Positions 1 through 5,319 are shown, counted from the first letter of the stretch. The stretch: 6,713 bases of DNA from Deltaproteobacteria bacterium (GCA_012514925.1 JAAYZI010000278.1:1-6713), one strand, 5' to 3'. The notes: generated by a model not told the origin, from the sequence alone. Numbers and translations are program-made.

Positions 1-2
1 CA

Positions 3-65
3 CTTCAAGCGGTGCTCGAAGAACGAAAAGGAGATTACGAGTATCTGGATCTCGTAGGCGTTTAG
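3..65 (+). CDS. 3' end of an unknown reading frame (partial, left edge)
   Basis: An open frame enters from the left edge and ends at TAG 63-65, giving about 20 visible residues (LQAVLEERKGDYEYLDLVGV). The charged helix-like stretch followed by a short hydrophobic tail looks like a natural protein C-terminus, but I do not recognise a family. The opposite strand is also open across roughly 1-168, with no ATG, GTG or TTG to start it, so the coding strand cannot be decided from this piece. Nothing else that I can name lies between 66 and 182. Confidence 0.3.
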   Translation, partial: LQAVLEERKGDYEYLDLVGV

Positions 66-182
66 CGATTCGATTTGTCTTGTGTGGGTCCTCAAAACCT
101 AAGGCTGTTCTTGCCCCTCGATACGTATGTACCTGTATCTGAGCTCTTGTCCACGCGTAAACGGTTACCAGTTATCAAGGAA

Positions 183-209
183 GAAACGCAGCCGCTAGGG
201 CCGCGTTTC
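183..209 (-). terminator. hairpin terminator downstream of the SPFH gene, possibly bidirectional
   Basis: The arms gaaacgc (183-189) and gcgtttc (203-209) pair. The inner gcc/ggc extends the stem after one A-C mismatch, leaving the loop gctag. It lies 24 nt after the stop of the minus-strand SPFH gene. The following T-rich tract is short on both strands (ttcctt on minus, tttccttta on plus), so it may stop transcription from either side but is not a textbook terminator. Confidence 0.5.
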
Positions 210-232
210 CTTTAGGTATGAGACGCTGGGGG

Positions 233-1096
233 TTACTTGGTGGTCGCCTTGTTGCCAAGCGGCGTGATTCCAGCCAAATCGCCAATTACGTTTACAAGCT
301 CGGTTCCAGTCGGAACAACAATCTTTGCATTCTCGGCAAGGGAACGTTCAACCGCCTCGATGCGTCTAAGTACCTGCGCATTTCCGATGAAATAACGCTC
401 CGCAGCCTCATTGACTAGCTTAATTGCCTCGGCCTCGCCCTCAGCCTGCAAGATCTTGCCCCTTTTGCTACCTTCCGCTATTTTGATTTGTGCTCGTCGC
501 TCACCGTCCGCTTTAGTTTCAGCAGCAGTAGCATAATCAATCGCGGCAATCTTTTCATTTTCTGCCTTAACCACCCTATTCATGGTCTCTTGCACATCTC
601 TAGGCGGGTCTATTTGCTTAAGTTCGGTGCGTACCACATCTATACCCCACATGGACGTTTCCTGGACCAAGGTCTTTAGTAGATCATCATTTATTTTCCC
701 CCGTTCGCTATTTGCCGCCTTTAACGTCAAGGTACCGATTATATTTCTAAGCGTTGTGCGTGCCAGATTGACTATCTGCCAGGAATAATCATCAACGCTG
801 TACTGAGACCTTTTTACGCTTTGCTCATCTGGCTGCACCTTAAAATATACCTGAGCATCAACAGTTGCGTTTAGATTATCGTTGGTGATGATTTCCTGTG
901 GTTCAGCATCAACCATCTGTTCAGTAACGTTTACCTGATACATCTGATCAATGACAGGAATAATCCAATGAAAGCCCGGCTCTGCAAAGGCGCGATACTT
1001 ACCAAGCCGCTCAATTAACCCACGATGGGTGGGACGTACGATGCGAATTCCTGCAAATATAAAACAAGAAACAATCAATAAAATAATAATAACCAT
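233..1096 (-). CDS. SPFH/band-7 (stomatin-like) membrane protein
   Basis: This complete 287-residue protein starts with one hydrophobic membrane segment (about residues 2-18, MVIIILLIVSCFIFAG). The prohibitin/stomatin-type band-7 domain follows (about 19-180), with typical blocks such as THRGLIERLGKY, EPGFHWIIPVID and DPPRDVQETMNRVVKAENEK. After it comes an Ala/Glu/Lys-rich coiled coil (about 175-235, AETKADGERRAQIKIAEG). The family is known to form ring-like oligomers that organise membrane microdomains and often act with membrane proteases. The usual partner NfeD is not visible here. The start is supported by GGATGGAG just upstream on the minus strand (complement of 1102-1109). Length and motifs are normal and no damage is seen. 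It is divergent from the RHH gene and ends before a hairpin terminator. The specific client or stress role is unknown. Confidence 0.93.
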   Translation of the reverse strand: MVIIILLIVSCFIFAGIRIVRPTHRGLIERLGKYRAFAEPGFHWIIPVIDQMYQVNVTEQMVDAEPQEIITNDNLNATVDAQVYFKVQPDEQSVKRSQYSVDDYSWQIVNLARTTLRNIIGTLTLKAANSERGKINDDLLKTLVQETSMWGIDVVRTELKQIDPPRDVQETMNRVVKAENEKIAAIDYATAAETKADGERRAQIKIAEGSKRGKILQAEGEAEAIKLVNEAAERYFIGNAQVLRRIEAVERSLAENAKIVVPTGTELVNVIGDLAGITPLGNKATTK

Positions 1097-1122
1097 ATCT
1101 ACTCCATCCTCAAAAAAAACCT

Positions 1123-1151
1123 TAAATCAAGCCAAAGCGGCCTGTTATCAA
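1123..1151 (-). promoter_or_regulatory. possible promoter of the SPFH gene
   Basis: Read on the minus strand, TTGATA (complement of 1146-1151) and GATTTA (complement of 1123-1128) are separated by 17 bp, about 30 nt before the SPFH start codon. The -10 match is only moderate. It sits between the gene and the palindrome at 1165-1184, so a repressor bound there might affect both divergent genes. Confidence 0.3.
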
Positions 1152-1164
1152 GTGTTACTTCAAG

Positions 1165-1184
1165 TATACACATATATGTGTATA
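1165..1184. promoter_or_regulatory. perfect 20-bp palindrome, likely operator of the RHH/zeta module
   Basis: The sequence TATACACATATATGTGTATA is its own reverse complement over all 20 bp, centred between 1174 and 1175. It lies 68 bp upstream of the RHH start codon. A related, imperfect inverted sequence (gtattcatatatac, 1221-1234) lies closer to the gene and overlaps a possible -10 box TATACT (1230-1235). RHH antitoxins typically bind short palindromes in their own promoter, so autoregulation by the downstream RHH protein is the simplest reading. It also lies upstream of the divergent SPFH gene. Confidence 0.6.
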
Positions 1185-1252
1185 TTGTAAAGCACCATAC
1201 ATATAGTTTCAAAATACGATGTATTCATATATACTTAGTATTAGGAGGCCAT

Positions 1253-1555
1253 ATGCAAAAATCCAGGCGAGTAAATATCCTAATTGATGAGGCTCAGTAC
1301 CGTAAAGTACACGAAGCAGGCTTAAATCTTTCAGGTTTGGTGCGCGACCTGATCACGGATCACTTTAGTCAACGCACTGTGGTCCTTTCAGTCCAAGCTT
1401 CTACACGGGCACTTTACGATCAAGCTATAAGCAATTTCGGAGTAACGGACAAAGATCTGGAGAAGTATTTTTTAGAAGCACTAGACCGTTTACTTCAAGT
1501 AAAAGCACAAAAAATTGAGAGTTTAAGAAAAGGTCTAAAGAGTGGGCGTGGTTAA
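1253..1555 (+). CDS. ribbon-helix-helix (CcdA-like) DNA-binding protein, probable antitoxin/regulator
   Basis: This is a 100-residue protein. The N-terminus has the ribbon-helix-helix pattern: a beta strand (RRVNILID, residues 5-12), a first helix (12-22), then LNLSGLVRDLI (25-35) typical of the second helix in CcdA-like antitoxins. The remaining 60 residues are mostly helical with a basic tail (SLRKGLKSGRG) and may form the toxin-binding or extra oligomerisation part. I chose ATG 1253 because AGGAGG (1243-1248) precedes it. The 25-residue upstream extension would read through the palindromic operator and is not RHH-like. No ParE, CcdB or PIN toxin follows; instead the next full gene on the same strand is a zeta-type kinase about 200 bp on. 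The role is inferred: repressor of its own promoter and perhaps antitoxin. Confidence 0.75.
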   Translation: MQKSRRVNILIDEAQYRKVHEAGLNLSGLVRDLITDHFSQRTVVLSVQASTRALYDQAISNFGVTDKDLEKYFLEALDRLLQVKAQKIESLRKGLKSGRG

Positions 1556-1656
1556 GAGCCGACAAAGCGGCGACAGTTGTCGCGTAAGATGCAGGTACGT
1601 AGGATCGGAGAATTCAAAGTAAGAGTACAGCTTGACGTAATAAAAAAGACGGCTTA

Positions 1657-1767
1657 ATGATGGCTGATAAACTGTTTGATCTTCAATCCCAACGAAGATT
1701 CAAAAGAAACCCTACCTTGCTTGGCTTTATGGCCAAAATTAAGGAAAATATCTATGCCACAAAGTAA
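1657..1767 (+). CDS. 36-residue mini-ORF overlapping the zeta-toxin start, candidate coupled small protein
   Basis: ATGATG at 1657 opens a basic, helix-prone peptide that starts MMADKLFDLQSQRRFKRN and ends KIKENIYATK. It stops at 1765-1767, overlapping the zeta gene (start 1754) by 14 nt in another frame, so translation could be coupled. A still smaller frame (1589-1657, 22 codons, MQVRRIGEFKVRV...) ends in TAATG at its start, but neither has a strong ribosome-binding site. The size and position would suit an antitoxin or leader peptide, but I recognise no family and it could be chance. Remaining bases 1556-1656 hold only a small inverted repeat (gcgaca/tgtcgc, 1570-1583). Confidence 0.35.
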   Translation: MMADKLFDLQSQRRFKRNPTLLGFMAKIKENIYATK

Positions 1768-2344
1768 CCCAGGTAGTCCCAGCCCCACCCTTTACATTTT
1801 CGCTGGCCCAAACGGCGCAGGTAAATCCACTCTCGCGAATGCTCTGCTCCGTGTAAAAACCTTGGGACGGTTTATTAACGCCGATATTATTGCTCGTGGC
1901 TTAGATCTATCTTCCAGCGTAGGAGCCGAAGTCGCAGCGGGGAGGATTATGCTGGCAGCAATTAGTGATGCGATTAAAGCAGGTGAATCATTCGGCTTCG
2001 AGAGTACTTTGTCTGGCAAAATCTGGGCAAAATATATACGCGAGGCAAAAAGGCAAGGCTATACCGTGCACCTAATTTTCATTACGGTTAAAGATGTTGA
2101 GATTTGTTTGGACCGCATCACTGAGCGCATTAAGCTTGGAGGCCACAATGTTGCTCAGCCCACAGTAAGAAGACGGTTTAAGCGCTGTTCTGAGCTTTTT
2201 GTGCGGCTGTATAAGAGTATGGTAGACTGCTGGTACGTGTTTGATAATTCGGCAAAACAAGCAGTACCAATTGCTAAAAAAGAAAATAACAGAGAAATAT
2301 TGATCGATCCCGTCGCATACAGGGAGATCTTCGGAAATGAATAA
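1754..2344 (+). CDS. zeta-toxin-family P-loop kinase (COG4185 type)
   Basis: This is a 196-residue protein. It has a Walker A motif GPNGAGKST (residues 18-26) and INAD with the conserved acidic residue D44 (42-45). It also has the family block FESTLSG (82-88) and the C-terminal signature GGHNV...RRRFKRC (129-145) followed by a DNS block near 164-166. Zeta toxins are known to phosphorylate UDP-N-acetylglucosamine and so block cell-wall synthesis. The COG4185 branch keeps the same nucleotide-binding core, but its substrate is less certain. Start ATG 1754 has AAGGA (1741-1745) eight bases upstream; a TTG at 1676 would add 26 residues without family resemblance. Length and motifs look intact, so an antitoxin is expected nearby. 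Candidates are the RHH protein, the upstream mini-ORF and the downstream 63-residue protein. No PezA or epsilon homologue is visible. Confidence 0.88.
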   Translation: MPQSNPGSPSPTLYIFAGPNGAGKSTLANALLRVKTLGRFINADIIARGLDLSSSVGAEVAAGRIMLAAISDAIKAGESFGFESTLSGKIWAKYIREAKRQGYTVHLIFITVKDVEICLDRITERIKLGGHNVAQPTVRRRFKRCSELFVRLYKSMVDCWYVFDNSAKQAVPIAKKENNREILIDPVAYREIFGNE

Positions 2345-2528
2345 AAAATACGAAGTAAAAGATCCTCTCGTTCGCTCCTTATTGGAGCAGATTCCTAAGG
2401 TGCCGGAATATATTAAACAAGACAGGCAGCGCATCATTGACCAGGCAAATTTTGCACAGAGAGTCTTTGGCAAAGCTGTGGAAATTATACTTAGTGGCAG
2501 GGAGAATGCTAAGTTGCGCCAAGCCTAA
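2337..2528 (+). CDS. 63-residue protein overlapping the zeta gene, candidate partner or antitoxin
   Basis: The ATG at 2337 overlaps the zeta stop codon region by 8 nt, and AGGGAG (2321-2326) lies ten bases upstream, so translation is very likely coupled. The product is small, charged and mainly helical (LVRSLLEQIPKVPEY, then QRIIDQANFAQRVFGKAVEI), with no membrane segment and no DNA-binding motif that I can see. I do not recognise the family. Because it is locked to a growth-inhibiting kinase gene, a neutralising partner is a reasonable inference. The order toxin-then-partner would differ from epsilon/zeta and PezAT, where the antitoxin comes first. No clear terminator follows it in the 82 bp before the convergent ThrRS fragment. 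Confidence 0.65.
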   Translation: MNKKYEVKDPLVRSLLEQIPKVPEYIKQDRQRIIDQANFAQRVFGKAVEIILSGRENAKLRQA

Positions 2529-2610
2529 AGAAGAAGATCAATAACAGTACTTGTAGTGTACACAACAGAGCTTAAAGCCAAACATCTGGACGACTCAAAA
2601 ACAAAGGCAC

Positions 2611-3009
2611 TCAGGCAGCAATTTTAAGTTTGAGCAATTTACTACTATCTTCATTGCTCATTTTTTCAATCAGCTCTTCAACCGGCATCTGACATTGCGC
2701 CCCTGAGTCTCTGTTGCGAACAGTAACCGTGTTGGATTCGACTTCATTTGCTCCAACAATCAGTAGATACGGAATACGCTGCATACGAGCTTCTCTGATC
2801 TTTTTCCCGATTTTATCTGATCTAAAATCCCCTTCGGCCCGCAAGCCTGCCTGCCGCAGGCGGTTTAAGAGACTGTTGCCAAATTCATTAAAGGTATCAC
2901 TGATAGTGAGTATCTGCGCCTGTATTGGGGCAAGCCATAATGGAAATGCGCCCTCATAAAATTCTATTAAAAACGCAAGAGTCCGCTCTAAACATCCAAT
3001 AGAACGATA
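2611..3009 (-). pseudogene. thrS: C-terminal fragment of threonyl-tRNA synthetase (anticodon-binding domain)
   Basis: The minus strand is open from about 3018 to TGA 2611-2613. It encodes about 132 residues matching the end of ThrRS: GCLER (motif 3 region), EGAFPLWLAPIQ, GDFRSDKIGKKIREA, RIPYLLIVGANEVE and VTVRNRDSGAQ. That is the complete anticodon-binding domain, but the TGS, editing and most of the catalytic domain are missing (ThrRS is normally about 640 residues). The fragment has no start codon or ribosome-binding site of its own; a TTG at 2842-2844 would make only 77 residues. Its homology stops at about 3009, where the repeat beginning at 3004 enters. One residue seems missing in the RSI-GCLER stretch beside the junction. 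No stop or frameshift occurs inside, so the truncation may be recent. Confidence 0.82.
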
Positions 3010-3126
3010 TGGATCACATTAAATGTTACCGAAAGGCGAAGGTGAACCTAGGTAGATAGGTCGTTGGATCATAATTCCATGTTACCGAAATAGGAGGTAG
3101 GAGCATGGAAGAAAGTGTAAAACGAT
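3004..3126 (+). repeat. dispersed repeat, copy 1 (123 bp), carrying a start cassette
   Basis: This unit recurs as copy 2 at 5168-5293 in the same orientation, with three substitutions (3014, 3048, 3052) and a 3-nt gap. Both copies start and end with ACGAT. The last 66 bp are identical and contain TAGGAGGTAGGAGC, an ATG and seven codons (MEESVKR). Left of the copy is a truncated ThrRS; right of it is a truncated nucleoside phosphorylase fused in frame. I do not recognise it as a known insertion sequence, intron end or riboswitch. It could be the 5' leader of a duplicated gene, the end of a mobile element with its first codons, or a small mobile regulatory unit. Confidence 0.85.
3075..3110 (+). 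promoter_or_regulatory. hairpin that encloses ribosome-binding site and start codon (copy 1)
   Basis: ttccatg (3075-3081) pairs perfectly with catggaa (3104-3110), and tacc (3083-3086) with ggta (3096-3099). The AGGAGG ribosome-binding site and the ATG at 3105 thus lie inside or on the stem. A 12-nt word, atgttaccgaaa, occurs both here (3079-3090) and earlier in the unit (3023-3034), so the upstream copy could compete for the same pairing and free the start. This looks like a translational switch but is unproven; copy 2 has the identical hairpin. Confidence 0.4.
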
Positions 3127-3398
3127 TAACGCCAGCCTTCCAGGAAGAGAGCCGCAGGAATGACTGCGATTGCGTTGACATGGAGACGTTTTCCGTGCTG
3201 TGCTGCTGTCAAAATAAAGCGCGGACTTACGGGGCGCTGCTTTTGGTGAGTGATCACCTAAAGAAGAAGCCGTTTTATAGGATAGGACGCGAAACGATTC
3301 TGGGAAACAGCGCTTTGCTGCAAAAGATGGCGCTCGTTGCGCTTGAGAGCATAGAGCGGAGAGAGGTAGAAACGATTGGAGATGTGCGCGCAGGGTAA
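3105..3398 (+). pseudogene. C-terminal part of a nucleoside phosphorylase fused to the repeat's start codons
   Basis: This 97-residue ORF begins with MEESVKR from the repeat. From about residue 9 it matches the C-terminal half of the PNP/uridine phosphorylase/MTA nucleosidase superfamily. VDMET (24-28) is the ribose-binding Met-Glu signature, and LLLVSD (45-50) is the segment with the catalytic Asp. A helical end follows. The N-terminal half with the phosphate-binding loop is absent; family members have about 230-260 residues. The ribosome-binding site is excellent, so the chimera is probably translated, but it should not be an active phosphorylase. It leads a same-strand series: the histidine phosphatase starts 36 nt later. 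An internal deletion of a gene that natively began MEESVKR is an alternative to insertion of a repeat. Confidence 0.65.
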
Positions 3399-3434
3399 GG
3401 GGGCGAGATTGCCGCGATCAGTGGGAGGGAAGAT

Positions 3435-4058
3435 ATGATTTTATATGTCAGCCGTCATGCCAGAACGGAAGGGAATGCCGGAGGGGCGCTGCTTGGACGC
3501 AGCGATGAACCTCTTACAGCCCAGGGCATTGTGGAAGCAGAGAGGCTTGGACGCTGGCTCGCCGATCGAGGCATAGATCGCATCTTCTCTTCGCCGCAGC
3601 GGCGCGCCTACGAGACGGCGAAAATTGTGGCGCAATCTCTTCCGGGTCGGATTGAGGTTCGCACCGATGAGCGCCTGCGTGAAATGGATTTTGGCATATT
3701 TGAGGGATTGAACTTGGAAGAGATCGCCAAGCAGTTCCCTGAACTGCACCAGCAGCGCCGGCTGGACAAGCTGAATTTTACCATCCCCGAGGGCGAAAGC
3801 TATCAGCTGGTCTATGACCGCATGGTCTCTTTCCTGCGGGAACAAAGCGGGAAAAGCGCAACCCTGGTAATTACACATGGCACCGCACTTAAGCTGCTGC
3901 TGCTTGCGGTAACCTCCATGTCGCTTGCCGAAATTGAGTCGTTTCGATACGGCAATACTGCGCTGTTTGCCTTCGACTTGCCTGGGGACGAAAAGAATTT
4001 AAAAGGTAAAGTACTGCTTTTTAACAGCTTAGCCCATCTTGATGAGTCCAATGGATAG
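3435..4058 (+). CDS. histidine phosphatase superfamily protein (phosphoglycerate mutase/CobC-like)
   Basis: This 207-residue protein has all elements of the branch-1 histidine phosphatases: SRHARTEGN with nucleophile H8 (usual RHGxT; here Gly is replaced by Ala), SSPQRRAYETA with R57, LREMDFGIFEG with acid E83, and ITHGTAL with the second catalytic H148. Such enzymes remove phosphate from small metabolites such as alpha-ribazole phosphate, phosphoglycerate or sugar phosphates; the substrate here cannot be told. GGGAGG (3423-3428) precedes ATG 3435. Its stop overlaps by 8 nt an ATG (4051) opening the damaged radical-SAM gene, so the two were translationally coupled. The RHG-to-RHA change is conservative and need not abolish activity. 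No CobS/CobU genes are nearby to support a cobalamin role. Confidence 0.9.
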   Translation: MILYVSRHARTEGNAGGALLGRSDEPLTAQGIVEAERLGRWLADRGIDRIFSSPQRRAYETAKIVAQSLPGRIEVRTDERLREMDFGIFEGLNLEEIAKQFPELHQQRRLDKLNFTIPEGESYQLVYDRMVSFLREQSGKSATLVITHGTALKLLLLAVTSMSLAEIESFRYGNTALFAFDLPGDEKNLKGKVLLFNSLAHLDESNG

Positions 4059-4524
4059 CCTGCTCGCATATAGCGGCGCGCACACCCTTGCCTGCGAAAT
4101 CAGCGCCGCCCGCTTTTCTCATTTGGTGCTTAGCATCTCAAGCCTTATTTGCAAGCCGGAAAAGGAACGCTGCGGATATTGCAACTAGCCCAATCTGTCC
4201 GACACGGCGGCGCGGATGTTCGGTAAGGAAGCCGCTCAAGAAGTTTCCGCCGGAATCGCAGACCTGCTGATACGCGAGCTGCAATACTGGGCGGATCATT
4301 CCGATGCTGCCTCGCTTCCTTGTCCGGCCATGTATTTTTCAGGCAACTGGTCGCGCCTGGACTCCCGTGATTTGCAGAGAGTTTTTGAAAAGATTTACTC
4401 TTTGTTTAAGGTTGAATCCACTTTATGCGAAATGAATGCGACAGGAATTTTGGCATTTAGTCTAAGAGTCTATCAACCGGCATTTAAGGAACAAGCCGTA
4501 AAGCCTCTCCGTTTCAACGAGTGT
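4051..4524 (+). pseudogene. degraded radical-SAM gene (HemW/HemZ coproporphyrinogen-oxidase-like)
   Basis: One frame runs from ATG 4051, overlapping the phosphatase stop, and is broken by TAG 4186-4188 (codon 46); it then stays open to 4653. Codons 41-44 read CGYC, like the end of a radical-SAM cysteine motif, but the preceding Cys34 gives CX6CX2C instead of CX3CX2C. Further on, IADLLIRELQYW (69-80) and MYFSGNWSRLDSRDLQRVF (94-112) align by eye to the helix and 'FGGGTPSLL' strand of HemW/HemZ enzymes, with the Gly-rich loop ruined. A later stretch (GILAFSLRVYQPAFKEQAVKPL) resembles the 'SLGVQSF' region, suggesting a further internal loss. Homology ends at about 4520, beside an IS-like end. 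Family members exceed 370 residues, so this is a remnant. Family assignment is moderate. Readthrough of the TAG is possible but unlikely. Confidence 0.5.
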
Positions 4525-4700
4525 CTGTCCCCGACCCCATTTTTTATCCTGCCCATTCGGCCGCAGGCTCAACCAAACGAAACACCTGCTGCGGGTGCTC
4601 GCTCTTCAGGACAGACCCGGCCAGGCATTCTTTGTGAAAGCCATGGGTCGTAGTTCCCGGTTGCTCTTTGAGTGATCGCAGAATATACTCACTTGGGCTT
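4525..4700 (-). mobile_element. possible insertion-sequence remnant (terminal motif plus transposase-like tail)
   Basis: The word ctgtccccgacccc (4525-4538) resembles a motif I recall from ends of transposase-linked repeats in many anaerobes, where it reads GGGGTCGGGGACAG on the other strand. Just inside it, the minus strand is open and ends at TAA/Gly-rich residues (…FRLVEPAAEWAG, stop near 4544), a short basic frame of about 50-65 codons that could be the tail of a transposase. It fills the space between the broken radical-SAM gene and the HIT gene. No second end, no target duplication and no recognised transposase domain are visible, so this is tentative. Confidence 0.3.
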
Positions 4701-4718
4701 CTCATGCAGGAGTGAAAT

Positions 4719-5141
4719 ATGGAAAACTGTTCTTTTTGCAAAGTCATTTCGGGGAAATATCGAGCCAGTTTTTCCTATCGGGATGATACGCTTGCGGCGT
4801 TTCTTGATATACATCCCGTGAATGAGGGACATATGCTCATCGTTCCCGTCAAGCATGTCGAGCGCATATCACAGTTGGACCAAGAAACGGCCCGTTTAAT
4901 GTTTGGTCTGGCGGCTCGTATCGCCGGAGCTGTTTATCGAAGCGGTCTGCCTTGCGAAGGGATCAACCTTATGCTTTCTGACGGCGAGGTGGCTGGACAG
5001 GAGGTGCCGCATTGTCATTTGCACGTTGTGCCCCGCCTGAGAGGAGATTCAATGGTCATAAAGCATAACTGCAGCGAATGGTCTGAAGACCATCGGGCAA
5101 GATTTGACGAGGTGGCCGCGTTAATCTCGAAGCGCCTTTAG
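4719..5141 (+). CDS. HIT-family nucleotide hydrolase/transferase
   Basis: This complete 140-residue protein has the histidine triad HCHLHVV (H98, H100, H102) in the usual context GQEVPHCHLHVVPR. The N-terminal C4-SF-C7 with H46 forms the zinc-site pattern seen in many bacterial HIT proteins. Blocks AFLDIHPVNEGHMLIVP and INLMLSDG are standard. HIT (Hint branch) proteins cleave AMP or other nucleoside monophosphates from phosphoramidate or dinucleotide substrates, often as housekeeping scavengers. AGGAGTGA lies just before ATG 4719. It is the last intact gene of the plus-strand series 3105-5141 and is separated from copy 2 of the repeat by 26 bp. Nothing is damaged. Confidence 0.93.
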   Translation: MENCSFCKVISGKYRASFSYRDDTLAAFLDIHPVNEGHMLIVPVKHVERISQLDQETARLMFGLAARIAGAVYRSGLPCEGINLMLSDGEVAGQEVPHCHLHVVPRLRGDSMVIKHNCSEWSEDHRARFDEVAALISKRL

Positions 5142-5167
5142 CCGCTATAGCGAAGAATTTATCTATG

Positions 5168-5293
5168 ACGATATGGACCACATTAAATGTTACCGAAAGG
5201 CGAAGGTGAACTTAGATAGATAGGGGGTCGTTGGATCATAATTCCATGTTACCGAAATAGGAGGTAGGAGCATGGAAGAAAGTGTAAAACGAT
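5168..5293 (+). repeat. dispersed repeat, copy 2 (126 bp)
   Basis: Second direct copy of the unit at 3004-3126. Differences are C5178, T5212 and A5216 plus three extra G bases (within 5223-5227); from tcgttgg onward the copies are identical. It contains the same ribosome-binding site and the ttccatg/catggaa hairpin (5242-5248 with 5271-5277). It begins 27 nt after the HIT stop codon. Its right end reads ACGATAT, the same 7 bp as its left end. Confidence 0.85.
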
Positions 5294-5319
5294 ATATTCT
5301 TGAATCCTTTAGAAAATAA
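5272..5319 (+). CDS. 15-codon ORF started by repeat copy 2 (probable leader peptide or dead end)
   Basis: ATG 5272 with a strong upstream GGAGGT opens MEESVKRYILESFRK and stops at TAA 5317-5319. The first seven residues are those of the chimeric phosphorylase ORF at 3105. The strong ribosome-binding site makes translation likely, but the peptide is too short to identify. It may be a true leader peptide belonging to the repeat family, with copy 1 being the altered version, or simply what remains after truncation. Confidence 0.3.
   Translation: MEESVKRYILESFRK

Noticed and set aside
1..168. Minus-strand open frame (…RGARTALGFEDPHKTN…) running to the left edge
   Set aside because: It has no usable start codon, opens just after a stop, overlaps the plus-strand tail on the other strand, and matches no family I know.
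1178..1252. 25-residue N-terminal extension of the RHH protein from ATG 1178
   Set aside because: It would start inside the palindromic operator, lacks a ribosome-binding site and is not RHH-like; AGGAGG directly precedes ATG 1253.
3004..3126. Known riboswitch (glycine, cobalamin, c-di-GMP, M-box) in the repeat leader
   Set aside because: Fragments such as ggcgaaggtgaac recall some consensus words, but none of the required core elements of those classes lines up.
3441..4069. Minus-strand ORFs opposite the histidine phosphatase
   Set aside because: They are shadows of a clearly coding plus-strand gene with all catalytic motifs and show no family features.
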